Positions 34,123 through 42,162 of a stretch of 64,000 nt of DNA are shown one piece after another (position 1 is the stretch's first letter; every line of letters begins with the position of its first letter). The stretch spans positions 9,478 through 73,477 of the forward strand of contig DLRM01000026.1 of assembly GCA_002500505.1 (NCBI GenBank). Reading direction: 5' to 3'. The translations under genes were made by a program, and so were the position numbers. Origin of the DNA: Planctomycetes bacterium UBA7888. GTDB taxonomy: Bacteria > Planctomycetota > UBA1135. Below the pieces are notes generated by a model, which did no database searches, was not told the DNA's origin, and was given only the letters and a program-made list of their open reading frames with translations.

Positions 34123-36863
34123 AAATGGACCTTTCCAAAGTTGCGCCTTCAGGTGAAGAGTGGCAAACCAGCACGCTTGAATCTTGCCCACCGAAAGACA
34201 AGTGGGATGATTGGGTAGAGCTTGATGCCAAATCTTGGCCAAAGCGCGTAGAGAAACATTACCGCATTGTTCCCACGATTTGTTTTAATTGCGAAGCAGG
34301 TTGCGGTTTGATTTCTTATGTGGATAAAGAAACAGGCGAGGTCCGTAAGTTTGAAGGCAATCCCTACCATCCCGGATCACGAGGGAGAAACTGCGCCAAG
34401 GGCCCAGCGACCCTGAACCAAATTCAAGACCCAGAAAGAATCCTTTACCCAATGCGCCGAGTGGGGAAGCGTGGCGAAGGAAAATTCGAACGGTCAACGT
34501 GGGACGAGGTGATTTCTGAAATTGCTCCCAGGATTCGGAAAGCTTTAAAGGAAGACCGACGAACCGAAGTGATGTATCACGTTGGCCGTCCTGGCGCTGA
34601 TGGGTATATGGACCGTGTGCTCCAGGCTTGGGGTGTGGATGGCCATAACAGCCACACCAACGTTTGCTCAGGTGCGGCGCGATTGGGGTATAGCTTGTGG
34701 TCTGGAAGTGACCGGCCTTCACCGGACCATGCACGGGCCAAGTTTATTTTGCTATTGAGCGCTCACTTGGAAACGGGACATTACTTCAACCCTCATGCGC
34801 AACGAATTATGGAGGCCAAAATGGCTGGTGCCAAAATCGCGGCGGTGGATGTTCGACTTTCGAATACCGCATCTATGAGTGATTATTGGCTTGCGACCCA
34901 CCCAGGTTCGGAGGCCGCATTATTGTTAGGTTTTGCACGTGTAATCCTGGAAGAAGGTTTGGAGGATCAAGACTATTTGCGGAAGTGGACCAACTGGAAG
35001 GATTGGATACGCGCCGACTTTCCCAATGAGGAGCCTTCATTTGCCCGCTTTATGGAGAGCCTAAAATCTTTGGTTTCTGAATGGACTCCCGAAAGGACGG
35101 CTGAAGAATGTGGCATTGAAGCCTCTCAGGTGGTTGCAGTAGGTCGCGAGATTGGTAATGCGCGCGGTGCTTTTGCGTCTCATGTTTGGCGGAATGCAGC
35201 ATCAGGGAATCGCGGGGGCTGGCAAGTTGCACGATGTTTGCAGCTAGTGACGGTGCTGACTGGTTCCGTTGGAACGCCAGGTGGGACCTTTCTACATTCA
35301 GACAATAAATTTGTCCCGGCACCATTTGCGAAGCCTCCACCGCAAAAAGTTTGGAACGAACTTCTTTATCCAAAAGAGTGGCCTCTTTCTCATCATGAGT
35401 TGAGCTTTCTTCTTCCACATCTTTTAATGGATGGTCGAGGAAAGTTGGACACCTACTTCACTCGTGTCTACAACCCAGTCTGGACAAATCCAGATGGTTG
35501 CGCCTGGATGGAAGTGCTTGCAGACGAGTCTTTAGTCGGTTGTCATGTTGCCCTGACCCCAACTTGGAGCGAGACGGCGCTTTTTGCTGATTGGGTGCTT
35601 CCGATGGGGTTGGCCTCAGAGCGCCACGACATTATGAGTCAGGAAACCCATGCTGGAAAATGGATTGGATTCCGGCAGCCAGTTTTGAGAGTCGCGCGCG
35701 AGGCAGAGGGTGAAAAGATTGAGTGGACCTGGGAAGCCAACCCGGGAGAGGTTTGGGAAGAGGACGAGTTTTGGATTGCACTTTCTTGGGCGATTGACGA
35801 AGACGGTTCTTTGGGAATTCGTCAATGGTTTGAATCTCCCTATCGCAAAGGAGAGTGTGTAACGACAGAAGAATATTATCGTTGGATTTTCGAAAACTCT
35901 GTTCCGGGTTTACCCGAGGCCGCGCAAGCAGAAGGGCTGACCCCCATGGAATACATGCGTCACCACGGTGTATTTGAGGTCGAACCAGATGGGTCATTGT
36001 CTGCCCATTTGAAGGAAGTTTCCGAAGATCAACCCGGAGTTGAAGTGGATGGCAAGCGACTTGCTGGATTCCACACCCCATCTCGATTGTTGGAAATCTG
36101 GTCGCCAACGATGAAAGATTGGGGGGTGGAGCAACATTCTCTACCGAACTACTTACAGAGCCATATTCACTCAAGCGAACTAGATGCCGCAGCAGGCGAA
36201 ATGGTTTTGGTTCCAACTTTCCGTATCCCAACCTTAATCCACACCCGTTCGGCTAACTCAAAGTGGTTGGCGGAGCTATCAAATACGAACCCAGTCTGGA
36301 TGAACTCTGATGATGCTGCGCGGATTGGCGTGAAATCAGGCGACCTTCTCCGAGTGTCCACTCGAATCGGCCACTTTGTCAATAAAGCTTGGGTGACTGA
36401 GGGTATTCGGCCTGGTGTTGTGGCCTGTTCGCATCATGTAGGGCGGTGGAGAATTCCAGATAGTGAGCATGGAACAAACCGCTGGGCGGCGGCAACGGTG
36501 CAAGTCGAGAACCCTGAGCCCGGTGTATGGAAAATGCATCGAATGAGTGATGTTGCACCATTCGCCTCAAATGATCCCGACTCCAGTCGCATTTGGTGGA
36601 CCGAAGGCGGAGTTCATCAGAATTTAACCTTTCCAGTTCAGCCAGACCCCGTTTCTGGAATGCACTGTTGGCACCAAAAAGTGAAGGTTTCAAAAGGAGG
36701 ACCAGATGATCGCTATGGAGATATTCAAGTTAACACTAAACGCTCCATGGAAGTCTTCCGAGAATGGTTAGCGCAAACTGAATGTGAACCAACAAATGGC
36801 CTTCGTCGACCGCTTCACTTTGCCCGCGCTGTCCGTCCAGCAGATTCAGCTTATCGCCTGTAG
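34119..36863 (+). CDS. Molybdopterin oxidoreductase catalytic subunit
   Basis: From the ATG at 34119, a 914-residue bis-MGD enzyme of the DMSO-reductase family. The 4Fe-4S site is C55, C58, C62, C92 (CFNCEAGC, then GRNCAKG). Cys183 in HTNVCSGAAR is the probable molybdenum ligand. No twin-arginine signal peptide is visible: the N-terminus begins with charged residues and reaches the cluster at residue 55, so it may face the cytoplasm or be exported with another subunit. The substrate is unknown; thiosulfate-, tetrathionate- or polysulfide-type reduction are family possibilities. The ORF extending to 34086 is the rejected longer start. Confidence 0.88.
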   Translation: MKMDLSKVAPSGEEWQTSTLESCPPKDKWDDWVELDAKSWPKRVEKHYRIVPTICFNCEAGCGLISYVDKETGEVRKFEGNPYHPGSRGRNCAKGPATLNQIQDPERILYPMRRVGKRGEGKFERSTWDEVISEIAPRIRKALKEDRRTEVMYHVGRPGADGYMDRVLQAWGVDGHNSHTNVCSGAARLGYSLWSGSDRPSPDHARAKFILLLSAHLETGHYFNPHAQRIMEAKMAGAKIAAVDVRLSNTASMSDYWLATHPGSEAALLLGFARVILEEGLEDQDYLRKWTNWKDWIRADFPNEEPSFARFMESLKSLVSEWTPERTAEECGIEASQVVAVGREIGNARGAFASHVWRNAASGNRGGWQVARCLQLVTVLTGSVGTPGGTFLHSDNKFVPAPFAKPPPQKVWNELLYPKEWPLSHHELSFLLPHLLMDGRGKLDTYFTRVYNPVWTNPDGCAWMEVLADESLVGCHVALTPTWSETALFADWVLPMGLASERHDIMSQETHAGKWIGFRQPVLRVAREAEGEKIEWTWEANPGEVWEEDEFWIALSWAIDEDGSLGIRQWFESPYRKGECVTTEEYYRWIFENSVPGLPEAAQAEGLTPMEYMRHHGVFEVEPDGSLSAHLKEVSEDQPGVEVDGKRLAGFHTPSRLLEIWSPTMKDWGVEQHSLPNYLQSHIHSSELDAAAGEMVLVPTFRIPTLIHTRSANSKWLAELSNTNPVWMNSDDAARIGVKSGDLLRVSTRIGHFVNKAWVTEGIRPGVVACSHHVGRWRIPDSEHGTNRWAAATVQVENPEPGVWKMHRMSDVAPFASNDPDSSRIWWTEGGVHQNLTFPVQPDPVSGMHCWHQKVKVSKGGPDDRYGDIQVNTKRSMEVFREWLAQTECEPTNGLRRPLHFARAVRPADSAYRL

Positions 36864-36865
36864 AA

Positions 36866-37597
36866 ATGCCTAGCCCAAAACTTAGCCTTCAGACCACCAC
36901 GCTTTGGCAATACCCATCCCAGCACTATGGGAAGGGAGAACAAGGTTCAAAGGATTATCGTGGCGCAACCCCGTCCTGGGTCATTTGGAACTTGCTCCAG
37001 CGTTACACACATCCAGGCGAAGTTGTGGTAGACCCGATGTGTGGCTCTGGCACAACCTTAGATGTTTGCGCCGACTTAGACCGAAAGGGATTGGGGTTTG
37101 ACCTTCAGCCACACCACGAAGAAGTGCAAGAAGCCGATGCCCGAGCACTACCTATCGAGGATGAATGTGCTGATTTTGTTTTTGTGGACCCGCCATACGG
37201 CAGAAACCTCAAATATTCTGGGCGCAAAGATTGTATTGGGGAGTTGAGCGCTCGCGAAGACACCTATTTCCAGGAAATGGGCAAGGTTTTTGAAGAGATG
37301 TGGCGTGTACTCAAGCCTGGGAAGTGCGGGGCTGTTTACGCTGCCGATGTATGGCATCGCAAGGGTTTTACTCCAATAGGTTCCCAATTCATTTTTATGC
37401 TTTCGCAAATTGCAGAGATTGTCGACCACATTGCAGTCGTTCGTGGGAATAAAAACTTAGAAAAAGGGAACTATCACAAGGCGGCAGAAGAAACGAACTT
37501 TTTCCTCCGCGGTTTCCAACACCTAGTCATTTTTCGCAAGCCAGAACCTACCGCAGAGGAACCGAAGCGCCGTCGAAAAAAGAAGAGGATTCGGTGA
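36866..37597 (+). CDS. DNA methylase-like SAM methyltransferase
   Basis: A 243-residue protein with the SAM site VVVDPMCGSGTTLD (D56 onward) before the catalytic DPPYG (108-112), an order seen in N4/N6 DNA methylases and in Trm11-like RNA methyltransferases. It starts two bases after the molybdoenzyme and overlaps the porin gene (GTGA), so the four genes form one unit. A strongly basic C-terminus (RRRKKKR) fits nucleic acid binding. No restriction enzyme is nearby. Substrate (DNA or RNA) is undecided. Confidence 0.75.
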   Translation: MPSPKLSLQTTTLWQYPSQHYGKGEQGSKDYRGATPSWVIWNLLQRYTHPGEVVVDPMCGSGTTLDVCADLDRKGLGFDLQPHHEEVQEADARALPIEDECADFVFVDPPYGRNLKYSGRKDCIGELSAREDTYFQEMGKVFEEMWRVLKPGKCGAVYAADVWHRKGFTPIGSQFIFMLSQIAEIVDHIAVVRGNKNLEKGNYHKAAEETNFFLRGFQHLVIFRKPEPTAEEPKRRRKKKRIR

Positions 37598-38745
37598 GAT
37601 TCTCCGCTGTTGTCCTAACCAATTTTTTCTTGTTTGCTCCAGCTCTCGCTCAAGAAGGGCAAGCGCCTCCATTAGAAATGAGCGGTAAAATAGAATGGGA
37701 TGCCGGATTTTTTCATCCCGATTCAGGCTTTGCTTCCAGCTTTGGGGAGTTAGGTGACGAGCGAGACGCACGCCGACTACGTTTGAGCTTTTCAAGTGAA
37801 AACGATTTTGCTCGTTTTCGTTCAACTGTTGACTTCCTGTCCCACGGATTCCGGGATCTCTACATAGACCGGAAAGAATGGAGCGGTCCTGGACATCTTC
37901 GTTTCGGGCACTTTCGTGAGCCCTTCTCTTTTGAGGCTATGACGAGCGCTGACAATGTTTTGTTTATGGAACGCTCCATGGCCACAGACTTTTCTCCAGG
38001 CCGGAACTTGGGAGTCATGGCTTGGGATTATGAAAAGTCCGCAAGCCGAAGTTGGGCTTTAGGGGCTTTTTTGGGGACTTCTGCCCCAAGCCTGGATTTT
38101 GAAAATGGTGGCGAGACGGCCAAAGCCATTACTGGCCGGATGCACTGGCATTACGAAGGGGATTTTGATTTCATGCCGATGAGCTTTTCAAATGTTCAAG
38201 CAAGTTCTGGACTGAGTGCGAGTACTCGTTTCCCGAAAAACAATTCTTATTCCCTTAATGTAGGTGGCGAAGTTTCAATGCTTCCGACCCTATTTGCTAC
38301 CGGCCCCATTCAGGCTTCGAGTGTTCAGCAAGTGAGTTTGGAAGCAGCTGCAACATCTCGCACCCTCACCGCACTTGCAGAAGTTTCTGCTACAGCTGAT
38401 CGGGGTGGGGTGGAAGAGCACGAATTTCTTTCCGGATCTGCGCAGTTAGGTTGGATTTTTCGGGGCGGAGGGCGAAGCATCATCCCGGGCCGTGTAGCAT
38501 TTGATTCTCCGAGCTATCGCCGTGAGTTAACTGGCGTTCCAAGCATTTGGGAGTTATCCATGCGGTCTTCCTGGGCAGACCTCAACTCAGGGAACATTCA
38601 AGCAGGAACGGGCAGGGTGAACTCCCTTGCCCTTAATGTGCACATGAGCCCCAACCACATTCTGCGCATTGAGTCGAACCGAATTCAGGTCAACGGGTCC
38701 GGAAGCTTGAGCGCATTCCAAATTCGCTTGCACTGGAGTTTTTAA
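37594..38745 (+). CDS. Phosphate-selective-porin-like (OprO/OprP) outer-membrane protein
   Basis: A 383-residue protein with signal peptide (cleavage near ALAQ) from a GTG start that overlaps the methylase stop as GTGA. The segment FGHFREPFSFEAMTSADNVLFMERS is the characteristic core of OprO/OprP porins, and the protein ends in an aromatic residue (HWSF*), typical of outer-membrane beta barrels. It likely passes anions for the molybdoenzyme unit, an inference from context. A terminator follows. Confidence 0.8.
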   Translation: MRFSAVVLTNFFLFAPALAQEGQAPPLEMSGKIEWDAGFFHPDSGFASSFGELGDERDARRLRLSFSSENDFARFRSTVDFLSHGFRDLYIDRKEWSGPGHLRFGHFREPFSFEAMTSADNVLFMERSMATDFSPGRNLGVMAWDYEKSASRSWALGAFLGTSAPSLDFENGGETAKAITGRMHWHYEGDFDFMPMSFSNVQASSGLSASTRFPKNNSYSLNVGGEVSMLPTLFATGPIQASSVQQVSLEAAATSRTLTALAEVSATADRGGVEEHEFLSGSAQLGWIFRGGGRSIIPGRVAFDSPSYRRELTGVPSIWELSMRSSWADLNSGNIQAGTGRVNSLALNVHMSPNHILRIESNRIQVNGSGSLSAFQIRLHWSF

Positions 38746-38750
38746 ATAAA

Positions 38751-38782
38751 AAACGGCGCCTTCAAATTGAGGGCGCCGTTTT
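38751..38782. terminator. Bidirectional terminator, porin / groEL
   Basis: AAACGGCGCC pairs with GGCGCCGTTTT across an 11-base loop. Both strands have A/T-rich flanks, so it can end the porin transcript and the convergent groEL transcript. Confidence 0.85.
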
Positions 38783-38803
38783 GTCTCGAAGGTCGGTGGA
38801 TTT

Positions 38804-40468
38804 TTAAAAACCCATTCCGCCCATGCCGGGCATTCCACCGCCCATTCCACCCATGCCGCCGCCGCCGCCAGGAGGCATTGCAGGGGCTTCATCTTTTACA
38901 TCGGTCACGATGGCCTCGGTGGTAAGAAGCAAGGTGCTGACAGAGGCAGCGTTTTGAAGAGCGGAACGCACAACTTTGGTGGGATCAATTACGCCGTCGG
39001 CAACGAGGTCCACATACTCTCCTTTTGCGGCGTTGAAGCCGTGAGAGAAGTTGCTTTCTGCGCGAACACGGTCCACAACGATAGAGCCATCCAGTCCTGC
39101 GTTTGCAGCGATTTGACGAATCGGAGCTTCAAGAGCGCGAGAAATGATTTCCGCGCCAAACTTTTGGTCACCATTGAGCTCAAGAGCGTTCACGATTGCT
39201 TGGGCGCGAACCAAAGTGGTTCCGCCACCAGGGAGAACGCCTTCCTCAGAAGCTGCGCGAACAGCATGAAGGGCATCCTCAACACGTGCTTTCTTCTCTT
39301 TCATCTCGGCTTCGGTTGCGGCTCCAACATTGAGGACGGCAACTCCGCCAGCCAACTTGGCCTGGCGCTCCAGAAGCTTCTCCTTGTCGTAATCAGAAGA
39401 AGCCTTGTCAACTTCAACTTTGATTTGGTCCATCCGCGCTTTGAGAGCATCGGTTGAGCCGGCACCTTCAACAATGGTTGTGTCATCTTTGGTAATGACC
39501 ACACGCTTGGCAGTTCCCAAGTGTTCCAAAGTTGCCTTTTCAAGGCTGTAGCCCATGTCCTCCATGAGGGCGGTTCCACCAGTCAGGATGGCGATATCTT
39601 CCATCATGGCTTTGCGTCGATCGCCAAATCCAGGAGCTTTTACGGCGACACACTTGAAGATGCCGCGCAGTTTATTGACAACCAAAGTTGCAAGAGCTTC
39701 GCCTTCCACATCTTCGGCAATGATGACGAGGGGCTTGCCACTCTTGGCGACTTCTTCCAGCAACCCAAGCATGTCGCGTACATTCGAAATCTTCTTCTCG
39801 TAAATCAGAATGTAGGGGTCTTCCATCACGCACTCCATCCGCTCCATGTCGGTGGAGAAGTGCGGGGAAAGATAACCCTTGTCGAACTGCATACCTTCGA
39901 CCCATTCAATCTCGGTGTCGAGGGAGCGGCCTTCTTCAACGGTGATGACTCCATCTTTGCCAACGCGCTCAAAGGCTTCGGCAAGCTTAGATCCAATTTC
40001 GGAGTCGTTGTTTGCGGCAACAGTTCCGATTTGTTCAATCTCTTGGATGCCAGAGACTGGGTTGGACTTTTCAAGAAGGAAATCCGAGGCAGCCTTAACG
40101 GCAGCTTCCATTCCACGCTTTAGCTCAACGGGGTTTGCGCCAGCGGTAACCGAGCGGAGGCCTTCTTCGAAAATGGCTTCGGCTAGAACGGTCGCCGTGG
40201 TTGTGCCGTCACCGGCAATGTCAGATGTTTTAGAAGCTACTTGGCGCACGAGTTGCGCACCAATGTTTTCGTACTTGTCTTCTAGTTCAACTTCCCTTGC
40301 AACGGTAACGCCATCTTTGGTCACGGTTGGAGTACCGAAAGACTTTTCAATGATGACATTCCGGCCACGAGGGCCAAGTGTTACTTTTACCGCAGCGGCA
40401 AGTTTGCTGATACCGGCGCGAATGTGCTCGCGGGCATCCTGGTCGTAGGCGATTTTTTTAGCAGCCAT
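38804..40468 (-). CDS. groL: Chaperonin GroEL (60 kDa)
   Basis: A 554-residue chaperonin with the standard segments (GPRGRNVIIEKSFG, GDGTTTATVLAEAI, APGFGDRRKAM) and a C-terminal GGM-rich tail (GGGGMGGMGGG...). It folds proteins in ATP-driven cycles with GroES. The ATG at 40468 is preceded by AGGA, one of the few clear ribosome sites in the window. groES lies 33 bases upstream on the same strand. Confidence 0.98.
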   Translation of the reverse strand: MAAKKIAYDQDAREHIRAGISKLAAAVKVTLGPRGRNVIIEKSFGTPTVTKDGVTVAREVELEDKYENIGAQLVRQVASKTSDIAGDGTTTATVLAEAIFEEGLRSVTAGANPVELKRGMEAAVKAASDFLLEKSNPVSGIQEIEQIGTVAANNDSEIGSKLAEAFERVGKDGVITVEEGRSLDTEIEWVEGMQFDKGYLSPHFSTDMERMECVMEDPYILIYEKKISNVRDMLGLLEEVAKSGKPLVIIAEDVEGEALATLVVNKLRGIFKCVAVKAPGFGDRRKAMMEDIAILTGGTALMEDMGYSLEKATLEHLGTAKRVVITKDDTTIVEGAGSTDALKARMDQIKVEVDKASSDYDKEKLLERQAKLAGGVAVLNVGAATEAEMKEKKARVEDALHAVRAASEEGVLPGGGTTLVRAQAIVNALELNGDQKFGAEIISRALEAPIRQIAANAGLDGSIVVDRVRAESNFSHGFNAAKGEYVDLVADGVIDPTKVVRSALQNAASVSTLLLTTEAIVTDVKDEAPAMPPGGGGGMGGMGGGMPGMGGMGF

Positions 40469-40501
40469 TTTTATTTCCTAGGTTGATGGTTCAGGCTTCA
40501 A

Positions 40502-40810
40502 TCAGCCGACGATTCCGAGAATGTCTTCCTCGGACAAAATGAGATACTCCTCGTCGTTCCACTTCACTTCAGTGCCGGCGTAGGAGGTAAAGAGAACAGT
40601 GTCGCCCATCTTTACAGTAAATTCGGTACGGTTGCCGTCTTCGAGCATGCGGCCTTCGCCGAGAGCGATGATGGTGCCTTCCTTGGGCTTCTCTTTTGCA
40701 GAGTCAGGGAGAACAATGCCGCCGGCGCTGATTTCAGCAGCTTCTGTGCGTTGAACGAGGACCTTGTCACCAAGGGGACGGATAGCAACTTTGTTGGCAG
40801 TATCGGCCAT
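40502..40810 (-). CDS. groES: Co-chaperonin GroES
   Basis: A 102-residue protein beginning NKVAIRPLGDKVLVQR, with mobile-loop EISAGGIVLPDSAKEK, YAGTEVKW and ending EEDILGIVG, the GroES pattern. I see no CIRCE inverted repeat (TTAGCACTC-N9-GAGTGCTAA) in the 39 bases before it or further upstream to 41394. It follows a receiver-domain gene, which may share its transcript. Confidence 0.97.
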   Translation of the reverse strand: MADTANKVAIRPLGDKVLVQRTEAAEISAGGIVLPDSAKEKPKEGTIIALGEGRMLEDGNRTEFTVKMGDTVLFTSYAGTEVKWNDEEYLILSEEDILGIVG

Positions 40811-40849
40811 GTTTCTAGTAGGGGTTGTGCGCGGTGGTGGGCGCTAGGG

Positions 40850-41257
40850 TCAGGCCTGATGAGGGCCGGGATGGGGCCCATCTTCAGGGCCGTGAATTTC
40901 ACAAACAATGGTTTGAACCGTGATCCGAAGGACCTCGGCAGGGATGGGTTTCCGGAGCATGGTTCGGGCGCCGGCTTCAAGGGCGGCGGCTTCAATGGCT
41001 CGCGATGGATGACCCGTCATGAGAATGCTGGGAGTACGGACGCCGCTGTGCTGAAGTTGAGCAAGGACCTCAAGTCCAGTAAGAGCAGGCATATGCATAT
41101 CCAGCAAGGAAAGGTCGTAGGCGGTATCCAATAGCCGCCTTAGGGCGGCAGAACCGTCTTCCGCTTGCTCCACGAGGAATCCGGCCGAATCCAACAGGGC
41201 AGCCATGGCCCGTCGGCAGTCGGAGGAATCGTCGGCAATAAGGATGCGGTACGACAT
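40850..41257 (-). CDS. Stand-alone receiver-domain response regulator
   Basis: A 135-residue CheY-type receiver: DDSSDC near residue 10, phosphoacceptor Asp in LSLLDMHMPALTG, Thr in ILMTGHPSRA, and Lys in LRKPIPAEV. No output domain follows, so it should act by protein-protein contact. It sits 39 bases upstream of groES on the same strand. The upstream spacer 41258-41394 has AT-rich stretches but no promoter I can define. Confidence 0.85.
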   Translation of the reverse strand: MSYRILIADDSSDCRRAMAALLDSAGFLVEQAEDGSAALRRLLDTAYDLSLLDMHMPALTGLEVLAQLQHSGVRTPSILMTGHPSRAIEAAALEAGARTMLRKPIPAEVLRITVQTIVCEIHGPEDGPHPGPHQA

Positions 41258-41376
41258 GAGTCTTGGTTCAATAGTGCAACCCCTGTGCCACTTGAGGTAG
41301 GGTAACCAGAAGTGTCTTAAGGATATTTAATAAAAGGGCTTAGGTTTGTTTAGGTCTACTCTTAAAAGCTCCGGAA

Positions 41377-41391
41377 CTGCCGGAACGGCAG
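41377..41391 (-). terminator. Weak hairpin after the acidic zinc-ribbon gene
   Basis: CTGCCG-GAA-CGGCAG (perfect 6-bp stem) starts four bases after that gene's stop on the minus strand. A short CTTTT follows after ten bases, so it is a weak candidate terminator. Confidence 0.35.
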
Positions 41392-41394
41392 ACA

Positions 41395-41679
41395 TTAGAG
41401 AAGAGGGTCCTCTTCGTCCTCGCCGTCATCTCCGAAATCAGGGCCGCCCTCGAGGAGCTCTTCTTCTTCCATGACCTCGCCCTCATTTTCGGCGCGGCTT
41501 TTTCCTTCTTCGATGAGCTGCTCATCGTTCCAGTTGTCAACGGCATTCTCAAGTGAGCCTTTTTCGATTTCGCCCCCGCAGAGAAGACATCGACCACCGC
41601 CCTCGAGGGCTTCAAGGGCTTCAGTGAAGCTGGCAATTTCGTAACCGCAGTGGGCGCATTCAACAGCGGGGGAGGTCAT
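41395..41679 (-). CDS. Small acidic zinc-ribbon protein
   Basis: A 94-residue protein with CAHC (residues 8-11) and CLLC (31-34), which could form a zinc ribbon, followed by a long acidic tail with runs of Glu and Asp. I do not recognise a named family. It may be a transcription- or translation-associated small protein, but that is a guess. It is followed by a weak hairpin. Confidence 0.6.
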   Translation of the reverse strand: MTSPAVECAHCGYEIASFTEALEALEGGGRCLLCGGEIEKGSLENAVDNWNDEQLIEEGKSRAENEGEVMEEEELLEGGPDFGDDGEDEEDPLL

Positions 41680-41703
41680 TTCCCCATCATAAGCGCAGGA
41701 TTT

Positions 41704-42066
41704 CTAGGCAGCCAAGCTTGCAGAGATTTCACTCGGATCTGCTCCAGCATTTAAACCCGCAAGCAAAAATCCTGCAGCTTCATCTGGCATGCCGCGTTCA
41801 CGAAGAACAAGCACAAGCTCTGAGAGAGAGCGTGCGTCAGAAGGGTCGGCGTGGTGGGCGCGGACTAGGTATTCCTGTGCGGCGATTAGATTGCCCGTAG
41901 CGTGAAGCACAGAGCCCAATTCTCGGGCGACCATCGAGTCCCAAGGGTTTTGGCGGAAATCTTCTAGAAGAAGATCCGCAGCAGCCAAGAACCTGCCTTC
42001 ATTTTGAAGGCATTGAGCGGCAGAAAGGCGGGCACTTTGAGCGGGTATGGCATTGTCCATGGCCAT
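41704..42066 (-). CDS. TPR-like small protein
   Basis: About 120 residues from the ATG at 42066 (an in-frame TTG at 42147 would add 27). The central part has two degenerate TPR-like helix pairs: AAQCLQNEGRFLAAADLLLEDF and LGSVLHATGNLIAAQEYLVRAH. Such small repeat proteins act as scaffolds or chaperone partners; no function can be assigned. It is 24 bases from the acidic zinc-ribbon gene and likely cotranscribed. Confidence 0.6.
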   Translation of the reverse strand: MAMDNAIPAQSARLSAAQCLQNEGRFLAAADLLLEDFRQNPWDSMVARELGSVLHATGNLIAAQEYLVRAHHADPSDARSLSELVLVLRERGMPDEAAGFLLAGLNAGADPSEISASLAA

Positions 42067-42162
42067 TCTTCGGCTGGAAAAGAAAGGGGGCTTGAGGGTT
42101 TTTCGCCCCCAAGCCCCAAATTCATTGCCGAGAAATTTATCTTTCAAAATTTACACGGCTCG

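Noticed and set aside
40811..40849. CIRCE operator before groES
   Set aside because: The TTAGCACTC-N9-GAGTGCTAA pattern was looked for and not seen here or in the receiver gene's upstream spacer.
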